This document shows positions 15,104 through 24,105 of a DNA stretch of 41,244 bases, in pieces; position 1 is the stretch's first letter, and the number at the start of each line of letters is the position of its first letter. The stretch is from Pseudomonadota bacterium. GTDB lineage: Bacteria > Desulfobacterota > Desulfobacteria > Desulfobacterales > RPRI01. The notes beneath the pieces are model-generated. The model was given only the letters and a program-made list of their open reading frames with translations, did not search any database and was not told the DNA's origin. The DNA lies in NCBI GenBank assembly GCA_018817425.1, contig JAHITX010000075.1:1-41244 (forward strand). Reading direction: 5' to 3'. A program made the translations under genes and the position numbers.

Positions 15104-15906
15104 ATTCACATATAGCCGTCAAAGGTGTTTTTTTCGGATACAACGGAAAACCGGTTCTTGAAGATATCAACTTTCATATCAGAGCCGGAGAGATTGTAAC
15201 ATTGCTGGGGCCTAACGGGTGCGGAAAAAGTACTCTGATCAAGATCATCCTTGGTTTATTGCACCCTGCACGGGGCAGTGTATTTATTAACGGAACAGAT
15301 ATTACCCGTCTCAGCTCAAAAACAATCGCCAGAAAAATCGCTTATGTTCCGCAAACCCACAGAAGTTCTTTTCCATACTCAGTTACTGATATTGTTCTTA
15401 TGGGAAGGATACCTCATAAAACTTTTTTTTACCGTTATTCAAATGAGGATATTAAAATCGCCAAGGACGCTATGGAAAGACTTTCAATATCGCATCTTGC
15501 CATGCGCCCATATACCGAACTTTCAGGGGGAGAGAGGCAGCTTGCAATCATTGCCCGCGCTATTGCCCAGGGAGCGAAAACTATAATAATGGATGAGCCT
15601 GCAAGCGGTCTTGATTATGGAAACCAGTTGCGTCTCCTGGAGCAGATCATCAATCTCTCCGGTTCCGGTTATACTTTTGTTAAATCGACTCATTCACCGG
15701 AACACGCTCTATGGGTGGCCGACAGGGCTATCATGATAAAAAGCGGCGGTATTGTCGCCGATGGAAAATGCAACGATATCGTCAACAGCGAAAACCTCTT
15801 TCATCTTTACAACGCAAAAATAGATGTGATGAGAGTTAACGGTTCTCTCAGGTTCTGTGCCCCCCGTTCGATATGCAGGCGCTACCGGCAAGAAGAGAAA
15901 ATATGA
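15094..15906 (+). CDS. FecE/BtuD-type ABC transporter ATPase
   Basis: This 270-residue nucleotide-binding subunit has Walker A GPNGCGKST (residues 39-47), a Q-loop in YVPQTH, the signature LSGGERQ, Walker B TIIMDEPASGLDYG and an H-loop histidine in KSTHSPEHA. The SGLDYG D-loop is typical of the metal-chelate (FecE/BtuD) ATPases. It powers the FecCD-type permease encoded just upstream. The stop overlaps the next start by 4 nt (ATGA at 15903). The last 20 residues, basic and cysteine-containing (RFCAPRSICRRYRQEEK), extend past the usual end. Confidence 0.93.
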   Translation: MELNSHIAVKGVFFGYNGKPVLEDINFHIRAGEIVTLLGPNGCGKSTLIKIILGLLHPARGSVFINGTDITRLSSKTIARKIAYVPQTHRSSFPYSVTDIVLMGRIPHKTFFYRYSNEDIKIAKDAMERLSISHLAMRPYTELSGGERQLAIIARAIAQGAKTIIMDEPASGLDYGNQLRLLEQIINLSGSGYTFVKSTHSPEHALWVADRAIMIKSGGIVADGKCNDIVNSENLFHLYNAKIDVMRVNGSLRFCAPRSICRRYRQEEKI

Positions 15907-16967
15907 TACGCAAAAAGCTCAAATACGATGATACAAAGCTTAGAATCCTGATTATGGTTTTAACATGGCTGCTTCTTGATTTGAGCTGTGTTGCTTCCGC
16001 AAATGCTCAACAAATTACGGATATGTTTGGAAGAATATTTTTAATTCCCGACCGCCCGCAAAAGGTTTACAGCACTTCACCGCCGGTAACCAACCTATTG
16101 TATGCCATTGATCCTGAAATGTTGACAGGTATCAATTTTCCGGTACAGAAGATACAGAAAAAGTATCTGAACAAAATCATGCAGGAACTGCCTGTCCTTG
16201 GCGGATGGTTCGGTCAGGCAAACACACCAAACATCGAAATGATTCTTAAAACAAAACCGGATATTATTGTGATATTCAAACATAATGCCGCAATGAGCAG
16301 CATCGTTGATGATACCATGAGGACAATACCTATACCGGTGATTTATGTCACACTTAACAGCCTTTCCGACTATCCGGAGGCTATGCTTTATCTTGGCAAA
16401 GTCCTTGGTCGCGAAACACGCGCAAAGAAACTGGCAGCTTACGCACGTTCAACACTAGCGGAGATATCGATCCTATCCCGGTCCATACCACAGAAGCAAA
16501 GAGTTTCCGTTTACTATGCAGAAGGTATTGATGGGCTTAGTACCGAATGCGACTCGTCATTGCACGCCGAACTTATCAATCTTGTCGGCGGGAGAAACGT
16601 CCATCGCTGTTTAATGCGAAGCCTCTATGGAATGGAAAAAGTCAGTATGGAACAGGTAATGCTTTACAATCCTGAAGTCATACTTGCAATTGAACCTGCC
16701 TTTTACCGGAGCGTCTTTTCTGATCCACGATGGAAAAGCATTAAGGCGATAAAAGATAAAAGAGTCTATCTAATTCCTCGTGAGCCGTTTAACTGGTTTG
16801 ACCGGCCGCCTTCTTTCATGCGGTTTTTAGGAGCCAAATGGCTTGCGAATCTTCTTTATCCGGATCATTACAAGCCGGATATGATAAAGGAAAGTCAACA
16901 GTTTTTCAGGCTGTTTCTTGGCGTGGATGTATCAAAAAATGATATGAATCAGATAATTTATCCGTAA
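15903..16967 (+). CDS. Periplasmic substrate-binding protein, complete
   Basis: This protein of about 354 residues has a signal peptide ending SANAQQ. It is an all-alpha-linker, BtuF/FecB-type binding protein: QQITDMFGRIFLIPDRPQKV opens the N-lobe, EMILKTKPDIIVIFKH and the helical linker follow, and the C-lobe carries VSVYYAEGIDGLSTECDSSL, LINLVGGRNVHR and the ending KRVYLIPREPFNWFDRPPSF ... RLFLGVD. I choose ATG 15903, which overlaps the ATPase stop, over the frame's earlier ATG at 15873, because the signal peptide then begins MIRKK. The NWFDRPPSFMR segment is shared almost exactly with the deleted paralogue at 13659, so the two arose by duplication. It is the likely primary receptor of this importer. 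Confidence 0.9.
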   Translation: MIRKKLKYDDTKLRILIMVLTWLLLDLSCVASANAQQITDMFGRIFLIPDRPQKVYSTSPPVTNLLYAIDPEMLTGINFPVQKIQKKYLNKIMQELPVLGGWFGQANTPNIEMILKTKPDIIVIFKHNAAMSSIVDDTMRTIPIPVIYVTLNSLSDYPEAMLYLGKVLGRETRAKKLAAYARSTLAEISILSRSIPQKQRVSVYYAEGIDGLSTECDSSLHAELINLVGGRNVHRCLMRSLYGMEKVSMEQVMLYNPEVILAIEPAFYRSVFSDPRWKSIKAIKDKRVYLIPREPFNWFDRPPSFMRFLGAKWLANLLYPDHYKPDMIKESQQFFRLFLGVDVSKNDMNQIIYP

Positions 16968-16993
16968 TTAAAATAATAAATGGAAGGTGGAAA

Positions 16994-18031
16994 ATGAGAA
17001 AGAAAATTATTGTATTTCTATCGGTTTTAATATCACTGGTATTTTATGCCACGGTTTATGCACAAGATTATAAGATAATAACCGATATGTGCGACAACAG
17101 GGTTGAAGTGCCTGTAAGCCCAAGAAGAATCGCATGCATGCATTGTGTTTCTCCGGAAAAGATTATGACACTCGGTAAGGGAAGTTCTATAAGCCTGATG
17201 GCGGAACAATCTTTATGGGCTTACAAACTTTTTCCGGAAATAAAGAACGCTCAAAACAATAAGAGCGTTAGTCCGGAACAAATGTTGGCTATGAACATTG
17301 ATCTTGTACTCTATACGCCGGGGATGACCAAAGGAGACCAGTATAGTGCAGCAGGTTTAAAGACGGTATGTGCATTTTCCGCCGAAACAAGGCCCATGAA
17401 CATTGATGAATATATGGAAAATTTTAAAAGGCAGGTAAGCTTGTTCGGCGATCTTCTGGGACCGGATGCGAAAGCAAAAGCAGATAGATATAATAAATAT
17501 TTTGATGAAAAAGTTAAACTGATTCTTGCAGTAACATCAAAAACAGACAAGAAACACCGGCCTGCGGTTTATTACGGCGGTCTGCGCAATGACATGTTAA
17601 AAAGCCAGGGAATGGGCAGTGTAATGCACTGGAATACTGAAGTTTCCGGTGGTAATTATTTGCCGCAGGCATTAACTGACAACCATGCAAATGCTACCAT
17701 GCAGCAGATATTGTCGTGGAATCCTGATATTATTCTTCTAAGCGGCTATGTTGATTCTCCGGATATAGTAAAGAATGATCCGGACTGGGCAAACATGAAA
17801 GCCGTTAAGAACGGAAGAGTTTATCGCATTCCCAGAGGAGTTTATACATGGGATCACGCAAGCAACGAAGGTGTACTTCTCATGATTTACATGGCAAAAA
17901 TATTTCATCCTGATTTATTCAAAGATTGGAATATGATAAAAGAAATGAAAACATTTTACTCCGAAATATACGATAAAACAATAACTGATCAGGATGCTGA
18001 AAGGATATTGAATTGTCTTCCGCCATTGTAA
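16994..18031 (+). CDS. Second periplasmic substrate-binding protein
   Basis: This 345-residue protein has a signal peptide (MRKKIIVFLSVLISLVFYAT ... VYAQ). It is again a BtuF/FecB-type binding protein (ITDMCDNRVEVPVSPRRIAC; SVSPEQMLAMNIDLVLYTPG; RPAVYYGG; QQILSWNPDIILLSGY; NGRVYRIPRG; MAKIFHPDLF). It is distinct from the 15903 protein, with an unusual CMHC where the ligand-binding loop begins, two cysteines and a histidine that could touch a metal. Its C-lobe resembles the domain fused to the radical-SAM enzyme at 5772 (NPDII and AK-I-HP motifs). It may serve the same permease with different ligand preference. The ribosome binding site GGAAGGTGG is strong. Confidence 0.9.
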   Translation: MRKKIIVFLSVLISLVFYATVYAQDYKIITDMCDNRVEVPVSPRRIACMHCVSPEKIMTLGKGSSISLMAEQSLWAYKLFPEIKNAQNNKSVSPEQMLAMNIDLVLYTPGMTKGDQYSAAGLKTVCAFSAETRPMNIDEYMENFKRQVSLFGDLLGPDAKAKADRYNKYFDEKVKLILAVTSKTDKKHRPAVYYGGLRNDMLKSQGMGSVMHWNTEVSGGNYLPQALTDNHANATMQQILSWNPDIILLSGYVDSPDIVKNDPDWANMKAVKNGRVYRIPRGVYTWDHASNEGVLLMIYMAKIFHPDLFKDWNMIKEMKTFYSEIYDKTITDQDAERILNCLPPL

Positions 18032-18127
18032 TTCAAAAATGTGTTGTTAAACTTCTCTATCCGCATATATATCAAATAGACATGGTGAAATAATCGCAAC
18101 TGCTTTACATATCACAAGGAATATTTC

Positions 18128-18886
18128 ATGCATAAAACAATTCAAGAAAAGATAATTGATTACCTGAAACCCGTTTCACAAGGTCTTATTGTTGCCGATG
18201 CACGTATTGGGCTGGGATATACAAGTGTAAGGCTTGATAATGGAAATATTGGGATTGCTTGGACAGCCAGAAGCAATTCAGGAGGTTGTACTCACGAGGC
18301 AAAGGCTGGAACTCTTGCCGGAAGAACAGCCGTAGAACTTCTTGAGATGCTTGCAAACTCGCATAATCCTCTTTCCAGAACACTTGGCCTTGCAACGGCC
18401 AACGCCCTTGCAGCAGGACTCCCGCATCCTGAAACCACTTCGGTTGACATTCTGGAACTTGCCAATATCCAGGCATCTGACCATGTGGTCATGGTGGGGT
18501 TTTTCGGCCCCCTTGTGCCTGTAATTCGCCGGACCGGTTGCCGCCTTGATATTTTAGAACTGGATAGCAACAGGATTGATACAATATCTCCTGAGAAAGG
18601 TCGAGCCGCACTTGCCGCATGCAGTGTTGCCATAATAACGGCCACATCCATAATTACAGGCACTATAGATGAGCTCCTGTCAGGTCTCGGAAATCCGCGT
18701 GCCGCAATAATTCTGGGACCTTCATCGTTCATGCACCCGAAGATTTTCGCTGATACACCGGTAACCCACATTGCAGGGGCCAGAATCCGTAACACTGCCG
18801 CTGTAGAAAAGATTGTATCGGAAGGCGGCGGTACCATGATCTTAAAGCAGCATATGGACTTTGAGACCATCTGTCTTAAACATTAA
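18128..18886 (+). CDS. DUF4213/DUF364 putative heavy-metal chelation protein
   Basis: This 252-residue cytoplasmic protein has an enolase-N-like DUF4213 front (ADARIGLGYTSVRLDNGNIG ... TLAGRTAVELLEML) and the DUF364 domain behind it (HVVMVGFFGPLVPVIRRTGC, DILELD, AIITATSIITGTIDELL, AIILGPSSFMHPKIFA). The family is annotated as putative heavy-metal chelation because of its structure and its neighbours, mainly metal and cofactor importers; its chemistry is not proven. As last gene of the ABC operon it probably receives or stores the imported metal or chelate. The ribosome binding site AAGGAA is suitably placed. A 6-bp hairpin overlaps the stop codon. Confidence 0.88.
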   Translation: MHKTIQEKIIDYLKPVSQGLIVADARIGLGYTSVRLDNGNIGIAWTARSNSGGCTHEAKAGTLAGRTAVELLEMLANSHNPLSRTLGLATANALAAGLPHPETTSVDILELANIQASDHVVMVGFFGPLVPVIRRTGCRLDILELDSNRIDTISPEKGRAALAACSVAIITATSIITGTIDELLSGLGNPRAAIILGPSSFMHPKIFADTPVTHIAGARIRNTAAVEKIVSEGGGTMILKQHMDFETICLKH

Positions 18887-18900
18887 GGAGAGGATCTCCT
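18886..18900. terminator. Short hairpin between convergent operons
   Basis: AGGAGA (18886-18891), a GGA loop, and TCTCCT (18895-18900) form a perfect 6-bp stem at the end of the plus-strand operon, about 50 bp from the end of the minus-strand one. No strong T tract follows on either strand, so terminator function is only possible. Confidence 0.35.
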
Positions 18901-18952
18901 GTCATCATTTTCACCATACGATGGCCTCACATATGTTGAATTCTGCACCGTT

Positions 18953-19660
18953 TTATCTTATTATACCTATTACATTAATAACAATTTCATCTCTCAACTT
19001 ATTATCGGTCTTAAGATAAATACTACCCTGGTATTTTCCAGTCTTTTCTTCAATGTTCTTTACTGTTAAAAAATATTTGTCTTCCTTTTTGTTCAGTGCA
19101 AATACAATTTTTTTATCAAGATTGACCGCATAAGATTCTACGATATTAAACGGGTATTTTTCCAAGGGTGTAATAGTAATCCGGGATTGAATCGTTCTGT
19201 CTGAATTACCACTTAAAAATACAATCTTCGGTGCAATAAGGGCAAATGCTTCAACTTCTCCTTTAATAAACAGATTTATTATTTGGTGTTTCGGATCATC
19301 TGTATATACTATTATACTTTTTTTGAAATTTCTGCCCGCATACCCTGCTGTATTAACTCTTATTGAGATCTTCCCTTCGGCGCCCGGAAGTATCTGCCTG
19401 GTATAATCCACAGTCGTACATCCGCAGCTTGTTTTTACTTTGTTTATAGATAAAGGAGCATTGCCCGTGTTTTTTATAATAAAATCATGTGTAACCACAG
19501 CGCTTTCAAGCACACGATCAAATCTGAAACCATTATCTTCCAAAACGGCAGAAGGCGCTAAAGAAGCATTGGTAACAGCTTGTATTTCTTCGGCTTTTGC
19601 TAAAACGAACATAGTAAAAAACAGGATGAAAAATAAAACTAATAATGATTTTAATTTCAT
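18953..19660 (-). CDS. DUF1573 secreted protein
   Basis: This 235-residue protein has a signal peptide (SLLVLFFILFFTMFVLAKAE). It contains the DUF1573 immunoglobulin-like domain, recognisable by FRFDRVLESAVVTHDFIIKN, TGNAPLSINKVKTSCGCTTV and PGAEGKISIRVNTAGYAGRN. The TSCGCT motif is the family hallmark. A second beta-rich half follows without recognised signature. Function is unknown; members are periplasmic or surface proteins. GGAGGAG lies upstream of ATG 19660. It follows the HesB-like gene by 40 nt and is probably co-transcribed with it. Confidence 0.87.
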   Translation of the reverse strand: MKLKSLLVLFFILFFTMFVLAKAEEIQAVTNASLAPSAVLEDNGFRFDRVLESAVVTHDFIIKNTGNAPLSINKVKTSCGCTTVDYTRQILPGAEGKISIRVNTAGYAGRNFKKSIIVYTDDPKHQIINLFIKGEVEAFALIAPKIVFLSGNSDRTIQSRITITPLEKYPFNIVESYAVNLDKKIVFALNKKEDKYFLTVKNIEEKTGKYQGSIYLKTDNKLRDEIVINVIGIIR

Positions 19661-19700
19661 AGCTCCTCCTTACATGTCACTTGTTATCAATCAATTCTGT

Positions 19701-20021
19701 TTAGCAGCACGAACCGCCCCCGGAATCGCAACTTGAGCATCCGCTATCAAATTTAAGATTGGATGAAACAATAAACCCGGTTAATCCATAATCCACATTG
19801 ATAGGCTGAGCCTTTTTCAGTAGTTCTCTATCAATTACGTACTGGATTCCGTCAACTTTAAAAAGTTTATCACTATCTTTTTTTTCGTCAAGCCCCATTG
19901 CCATCCGCGGGCCGCAACATCCGCTCTGGTTAAGAAATATCCTGACAGGTTGTATTTCCATTCCTTTATCTTTGAAAAAAGCTTTTAGTTCCTTTTTAGC
20001 TGCTTCTGTAATAATTAACAT
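19701..20021 (-). CDS. HesB/IscA-like small cysteine protein
   Basis: This 106-residue protein resembles the HesB/IscA/ErpA Fe-S carrier fold: ITEAAKKELKAFF, then QSGCCGPRMAMGLDE, a YVIDRELLKKAQPINVDY beta region and GFIVSS. The C-terminus is unusually cysteine- and glycine-rich (GCSSCDSGGGSCC), unlike the CGCG end of true IscA. HesB-like proteins of this style include selenocysteine forms in other anaerobes (from memory); here only Cys codons are seen and the stop is TAA. AAAGGAGG precedes the start. Its place behind an Fe-S-rich operon suggests cluster delivery or metal binding. Confidence 0.8.
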   Translation of the reverse strand: MLIITEAAKKELKAFFKDKGMEIQPVRIFLNQSGCCGPRMAMGLDEKKDSDKLFKVDGIQYVIDRELLKKAQPINVDYGLTGFIVSSNLKFDSGCSSCDSGGGSCC

Positions 20022-20228
20022 GATTCCTCCTTTTAAAATACGCCTTTGTAAAAACTCCCTCTGCTGTATTGTTCTTAATTTTTATCATTGCAGCGTACAA
20101 AAAAAACTAAATATAATCAATCAAGCTTTTTTATACAGTCAATAAATAAGATTGATAAATTTAGAACCGAAATTTGGACTTAGCAAGTAAACGCAATATC
20201 TAAAAAGGGCTTGCATCACATTTGAAAA

Positions 20229-21104
20229 CTATTTATCAAAACAAAGGTTATAAGATATTGCTCCTTTCGGGCATGAATCCCTGCACAAACCGCAGTTATC
20301 ACAAACTGCACTCTGCAAAGTTGTGTAGTTTACTATCTTGTCCGGCTCCAGATTATAAGGACACACCGATCTGCATAGGTTGCAACTTACACATTCTTTT
20401 TGATCTGTTCTGATTTTATAAATTCGATTAACTCCAATTAGAGACAGACATGCCCCGGACGGACAAAAATACCTGCACCAGGCGCGGGATACAAATAAAA
20501 TTTCAAATACAAGTATAGCAAGCAAAAATATAAGACCGGCAACACTTACTTCCTGATGGGTAAATATCATGGAAAATTCCCTGCCAAGAAGATGGGAAGG
20601 ATCAAAGATTGATATTACGGGAAATCCAAACAAAAAAGCTGTAATCAAAGATGTAGCAAGAATTACAAAACGAAAGTTTTTTATGCGTATCTCTCTTGTA
20701 AGACCTTTTTTTTTCAAAAACGCATTAATTTTTGTTGTAAGTTCCAGTATAAAACCGATCGGGCAAAGCCATGAACAAAACACCCTGCCAAAAAGTAATG
20801 TAATTAATAAAGGAATTAAAACAGCGATGAGCATGGAAGAAGAAACGGATTTTGCTGAAAACACAAAATCAAAAAAAGCTGTAGGATGAATAATGCTAAA
20901 ATTTCCTATTGAAAAACTCCATGTATCACCGGATACTTTCGAAATGGCAGGGGGCGGCAATTGACCCTTTACAATTAATGAGGGTGACCCGTTATACGGA
21001 TTTTGTGAGTATAAGGGCACGGCAATGATAAGGAGAATTATACTTATCTGAGATATACGTCTTAATGGAAGTATTTTAAGATTTTTCTTCTCACTTCTCT
21101 TCAT
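20229..21104 (-). CDS. NapH-like membrane polyferredoxin
   Basis: This 291-residue protein has an N-terminal membrane anchor (ISQISIILLIIAVPLYSQ), further helices around residues 80-110, 145-165 and 190-210, two membrane-side cysteine motifs (FCSWLCPIG and CRYFCPSGACLS) and two C-terminal [4Fe-4S] motifs (CVSCNLCRSVCP and CDNCGLCRDSCP). This is the NapH/NosR/CcoG layout that passes electrons from menaquinol to a periplasmic iron-sulfur partner. It overlaps the NapG-like gene by 4 nt, so the two form a quinol-oxidising module for the molybdopterin enzyme upstream. A decayed copy lies at 1317-1887. A 207-bp gap with no visible gene separates it from the HesB-like gene. Confidence 0.9.
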   Translation of the reverse strand: MKRSEKKNLKILPLRRISQISIILLIIAVPLYSQNPYNGSPSLIVKGQLPPPAISKVSGDTWSFSIGNFSIIHPTAFFDFVFSAKSVSSSMLIAVLIPLLITLLFGRVFCSWLCPIGFILELTTKINAFLKKKGLTREIRIKNFRFVILATSLITAFLFGFPVISIFDPSHLLGREFSMIFTHQEVSVAGLIFLLAILVFEILFVSRAWCRYFCPSGACLSLIGVNRIYKIRTDQKECVSCNLCRSVCPYNLEPDKIVNYTTLQSAVCDNCGLCRDSCPKGAISYNLCFDK

Positions 21105-21886
21105 CTGTCCGACTTGTTTTTTAATACTCTAATTGCCGGCAATTGTGCATTATCTCTATTTTGTGCAATAATTCTTTCCACAAGAGCACCGTATCTTAGC
21201 TGAAAATAATCCGGCACATTAGTTTCGTTTATAAATTTTGCATTGAATTTTCTTACCGGACAGACAAAAACACACCGGCCACATCCGATACAGGCTTTTT
21301 GATTAACATAAGGCGATATGCCGCTTCTTGATACTTCTTCATCAGGCGGCCTTGAAAGAAGTGCTCTGTCTTTAAGCGGGCAATTGAAATAACATTCTCC
21401 GCAAAAACTAAACTGCCATGCCACACAAAGCTTCCTGTTAAGATTTGCTGTCCCGATTTTCATTTCTTTTGGAAGCTTTGATAAAACTTCTATATCGTTG
21501 AGTATTGGTTTTAGTGCTCCTGTCGGGCATGCTTTTCCACAGCGCAAGTATTTTCCAAGAGGCTTTGATTTTCCGTCTGTCCCTGTTGTCCGGCATAAAT
21601 AACAGGGGGTTTTTACAGGATCTATATATGGTGTATAAATATTAAGACCGGAATCGGCCCCTAATAAACGAATACTGTCATAAGGACATGCTTCGACACA
21701 TTTGCCGCATCTGATACATTTTGAAAGAAAATCAGATGCGGCACCAGGCGGCCTTAAGACATCTTCTTTACTTCTTAATATCGGAAAAGATACTGTGGTA
21801 GCCAACATACCGGTATTTTTCAAAAAGGTCCTTCTTGTTATTTTAAATTCATCTGCCTTGTGATGTTTCAATCTATACTTTTTCAA
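21101..21886 (-). CDS. NapG-like periplasmic ferredoxin with twin-arginine signal
   Basis: This 261-residue protein has a Tat signal (ITRRTFLKNTGMLATTVSFP). Four cysteine groups follow: CIRCGKCVEACP, a spaced CYLC ... CGKACP set, CVAWQFSFCGECYFNCP, and CIGCGRCVFVCP, consistent with four [4Fe-4S] clusters, as in NapG and related MauM/NapG ferredoxins. It should relay electrons between the NapH-like membrane protein and the molybdopterin oxidoreductase in the periplasm. Its start overlaps the end of the oxidoreductase gene by 14 nt. There is no NapA-type nitrate reductase or cytochrome nearby, so the enzyme served is a different one. Confidence 0.9.
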   Translation of the reverse strand: MKKYRLKHHKADEFKITRRTFLKNTGMLATTVSFPILRSKEDVLRPPGAASDFLSKCIRCGKCVEACPYDSIRLLGADSGLNIYTPYIDPVKTPCYLCRTTGTDGKSKPLGKYLRCGKACPTGALKPILNDIEVLSKLPKEMKIGTANLNRKLCVAWQFSFCGECYFNCPLKDRALLSRPPDEEVSRSGISPYVNQKACIGCGRCVFVCPVRKFNAKFINETNVPDYFQLRYGALVERIIAQNRDNAQLPAIRVLKNKSDR

Positions 21887-24059
21887 CTTTACACAAAAAT
21901 CCTCTATACCCCGGAAAAGAGCTTATCGGGTCCAGAGATTGAGCCGAATCGTCTGTCAATTCGTTTACATTACTTTTTGACCATCCATGAGACATGGCTA
22001 CTATTCCGGATTTCAGGCTTTTATTAAGTTGTGCCTTTGCCTGGATGCTGCCTCTAAGAGAGCTTATTGATACATTATTTCCTTCGGATATTCCAAGAGA
22101 TGAAGCATCGGCCGGATTCATCTCAATCACAGGACCTGGTGATTTTGCTTTAAGCGAAGCAAGATTTCTAAACTGGGAATGAATATAGTATGGTATCCGT
22201 ATGCCGGAGGTCATGAGAAGCGGATATTTTGCAAGCAGTTTTTTGTCGGCAGGTCCTTCGTACGGTTCAACATAGTCCGGCAACGGGTTATATCCGGCAT
22301 CTGCCAATGTTTGTGAATGAAATTCAATTTTCCCGGATGGAGTCTTTATTTTTTCCTCCAGTTCTTTCATGTTCCCCGACTTTAAAGGATGATCAATACC
22401 ATTAAAATTTTCCCTCAGATCCGCAGCGGTAATATTGATGGGAGAAAGGTGTTCATCTATTGCTTCATCCAGGGTCGCCCATGGAAATTCTTTTTCATAG
22501 CCCATCTTCTTTGCAAGCTCAAACCAGAGCTTCCACTCCGGCCAGGCATTTCCCTGTTCGGGTATAACCTTTGGACTGATATAAATCCTATCCCTTATCT
22601 TGATATTGTCTCTTTCAAGACATGATGTTGCAGGCAGAAATATATCGGCCATTTTCGCAGTCTCTGTCATAAATAGATCATATACAACTACCAAATCCAT
22701 TTTCTTATAGGCTTTTCTCTGATGTGAAGAGTTGGGGCCTGTTACAATCGGATTACCTCCAATAACCATAAGCGCCTTAACAGGATATGGTTTACCCGTC
22801 AAAACGGTATCCGGAAGAAGATTTGCGGTTACCATTTTTCTTGACTGCCACAAAACGGGATACCGGTCGGCAGAATATCCTTTGGATGTGAATGGCTTAT
22901 AATCATCTAATTCCATATCTGTAAGCCTGACTTTTTCTCCGGAAGAAATCATACCTCCCTTTACATTCACATTTCCGCATAAAGCTTGTATCAACATAAC
23001 AGACCTGATTGTCTGCACTCCGTTTATATGAAGTTCCAATGCATTGCCTGTTTCAATACACGCAGGCGAATTTTCGGCATACATCATTGTTGCATTTATA
23101 ATATCCTTTGCCGGAATCCCCGTTATAGTTTCTGCCAGCTCAGGTTTATATTTTTTAACAAGCTCTTCATATTCAGAAAACCCGACACCGTATTTTTCTG
23201 CAATATCCGTGTGATAAAGATTATTTCCTAAAATTATATTTGTCATTGCCAGAGCAAGCACCCCGTCTGTTCCGGGACGCGGCTTAAGATGAATATCTGC
23301 CATTTGAGTCATGGGATTTGCTCTTGGATCAATGCAGATAAGTTTTGCACCTCTTTCCCTGGCAGGCAGTACTTTACTAAACCATTCAAGAAGGCTTGAA
23401 GATGACGGATTGCTTCCCCATTGAACCATGCATTTAGTATTTTCATAATCAGGGTGAACAGAACCTATGCTGTATTTTTTTGCCATCATAGTTGAAACTG
23501 CGCACTGGCTTCCACAGCCGGTAAAATTTGGAGTTCCGTAAACATTCGAAAACCGCCTGAATAACTGCCTGTAAAAAGGTGCTCTTACCTCGGTAACTCC
23601 ATAATGGCAGACTGTTGATTGGGGGCCATAATCAATTTTAAGTTTTGACAGTTTTTCCGAAATAATATTTAATGCTTCATCCCACGAAATATCCACCCAT
23701 TTATCGCCGACCCGCTTTCCTGGATTAAGAATTCTATCCGGAGAATATGTTTGTTCAACATTTGCAAGCCCCATATCGCACATAAACCCTTTGCTGTTGG
23801 GATCATCCTTGTTTGGTACAACTGCAACAATCCGATCATTTTTGATATATGTCTTCATGCCGCAATCAGATCCGCAAAGACCGCATCTTGTGATGAATTC
23901 CTTAGCCCCGGCAAGAGAATCAACTTTATTACTGCATCCTGCGAAAAAGCCTGCACCGCCTATTGTTACACTGATTCCTGCAAGCTCCAAATATTTAAGA
24001 AACTCCCTCCTTGTATATCCCTTAGCTGTTTCTTCACCTATGAAGATTCTTTTTTTCAT
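21873..24059 (-). CDS. Periplasmic molybdopterin oxidoreductase (DMSO-reductase family)
   Basis: This 728-residue enzyme has a Tat motif (TRREFLKYL, RR at 17-18) and a lipobox-like FFAGC (C42), so it may be a Tat-exported lipoprotein. The N-terminal cluster site is C59xxC62xxxC66 ... C94. The Mo or W ligand is probably C186 in GCGSQCAVSTMMA, aligned with the NapA-type Cys position. Further family landmarks are VQWGSNPSSSS, LICIDPRANPMTQMADIHLK, LMVIGGNPIVTGP and DIFLPATSCLERD, and a C-terminal domain VIEMNPADASSLGI. No subunit-specific signature gives the substrate; PsrA/PhsA-like and acetylene-hydratase-like members have similar size. With NapGH-like partners it is most simply a quinol-dependent periplasmic reductase acting on the ligand imported by this operon. 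Confidence 0.9.
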   Translation of the reverse strand: MKKRIFIGEETAKGYTRREFLKYLELAGISVTIGGAGFFAGCSNKVDSLAGAKEFITRCGLCGSDCGMKTYIKNDRIVAVVPNKDDPNSKGFMCDMGLANVEQTYSPDRILNPGKRVGDKWVDISWDEALNIISEKLSKLKIDYGPQSTVCHYGVTEVRAPFYRQLFRRFSNVYGTPNFTGCGSQCAVSTMMAKKYSIGSVHPDYENTKCMVQWGSNPSSSSLLEWFSKVLPARERGAKLICIDPRANPMTQMADIHLKPRPGTDGVLALAMTNIILGNNLYHTDIAEKYGVGFSEYEELVKKYKPELAETITGIPAKDIINATMMYAENSPACIETGNALELHINGVQTIRSVMLIQALCGNVNVKGGMISSGEKVRLTDMELDDYKPFTSKGYSADRYPVLWQSRKMVTANLLPDTVLTGKPYPVKALMVIGGNPIVTGPNSSHQRKAYKKMDLVVVYDLFMTETAKMADIFLPATSCLERDNIKIRDRIYISPKVIPEQGNAWPEWKLWFELAKKMGYEKEFPWATLDEAIDEHLSPINITAADLRENFNGIDHPLKSGNMKELEEKIKTPSGKIEFHSQTLADAGYNPLPDYVEPYEGPADKKLLAKYPLLMTSGIRIPYYIHSQFRNLASLKAKSPGPVIEMNPADASSLGISEGNNVSISSLRGSIQAKAQLNKSLKSGIVAMSHGWSKSNVNELTDDSAQSLDPISSFPGYRGFLCKVEKV

Positions 24060-24105
24060 AGTCTTGACCTCCGTAATAAATTTATTTCTTCTCCCAATTT
24101 TAAAA

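Noticed and set aside
19701-20021. HesB-like gene as a third selenoprotein
   Set aside because: The frame contains only cysteine codons and ends at TAA.
21873-24059. Naming the molybdopterin enzyme as nitrate reductase or acetylene hydratase
   Set aside because: The NapGH-like partners and size are suggestive, but no substrate-specific residues could be recognised and a Tat signal argues against the cytoplasmic hydratase.
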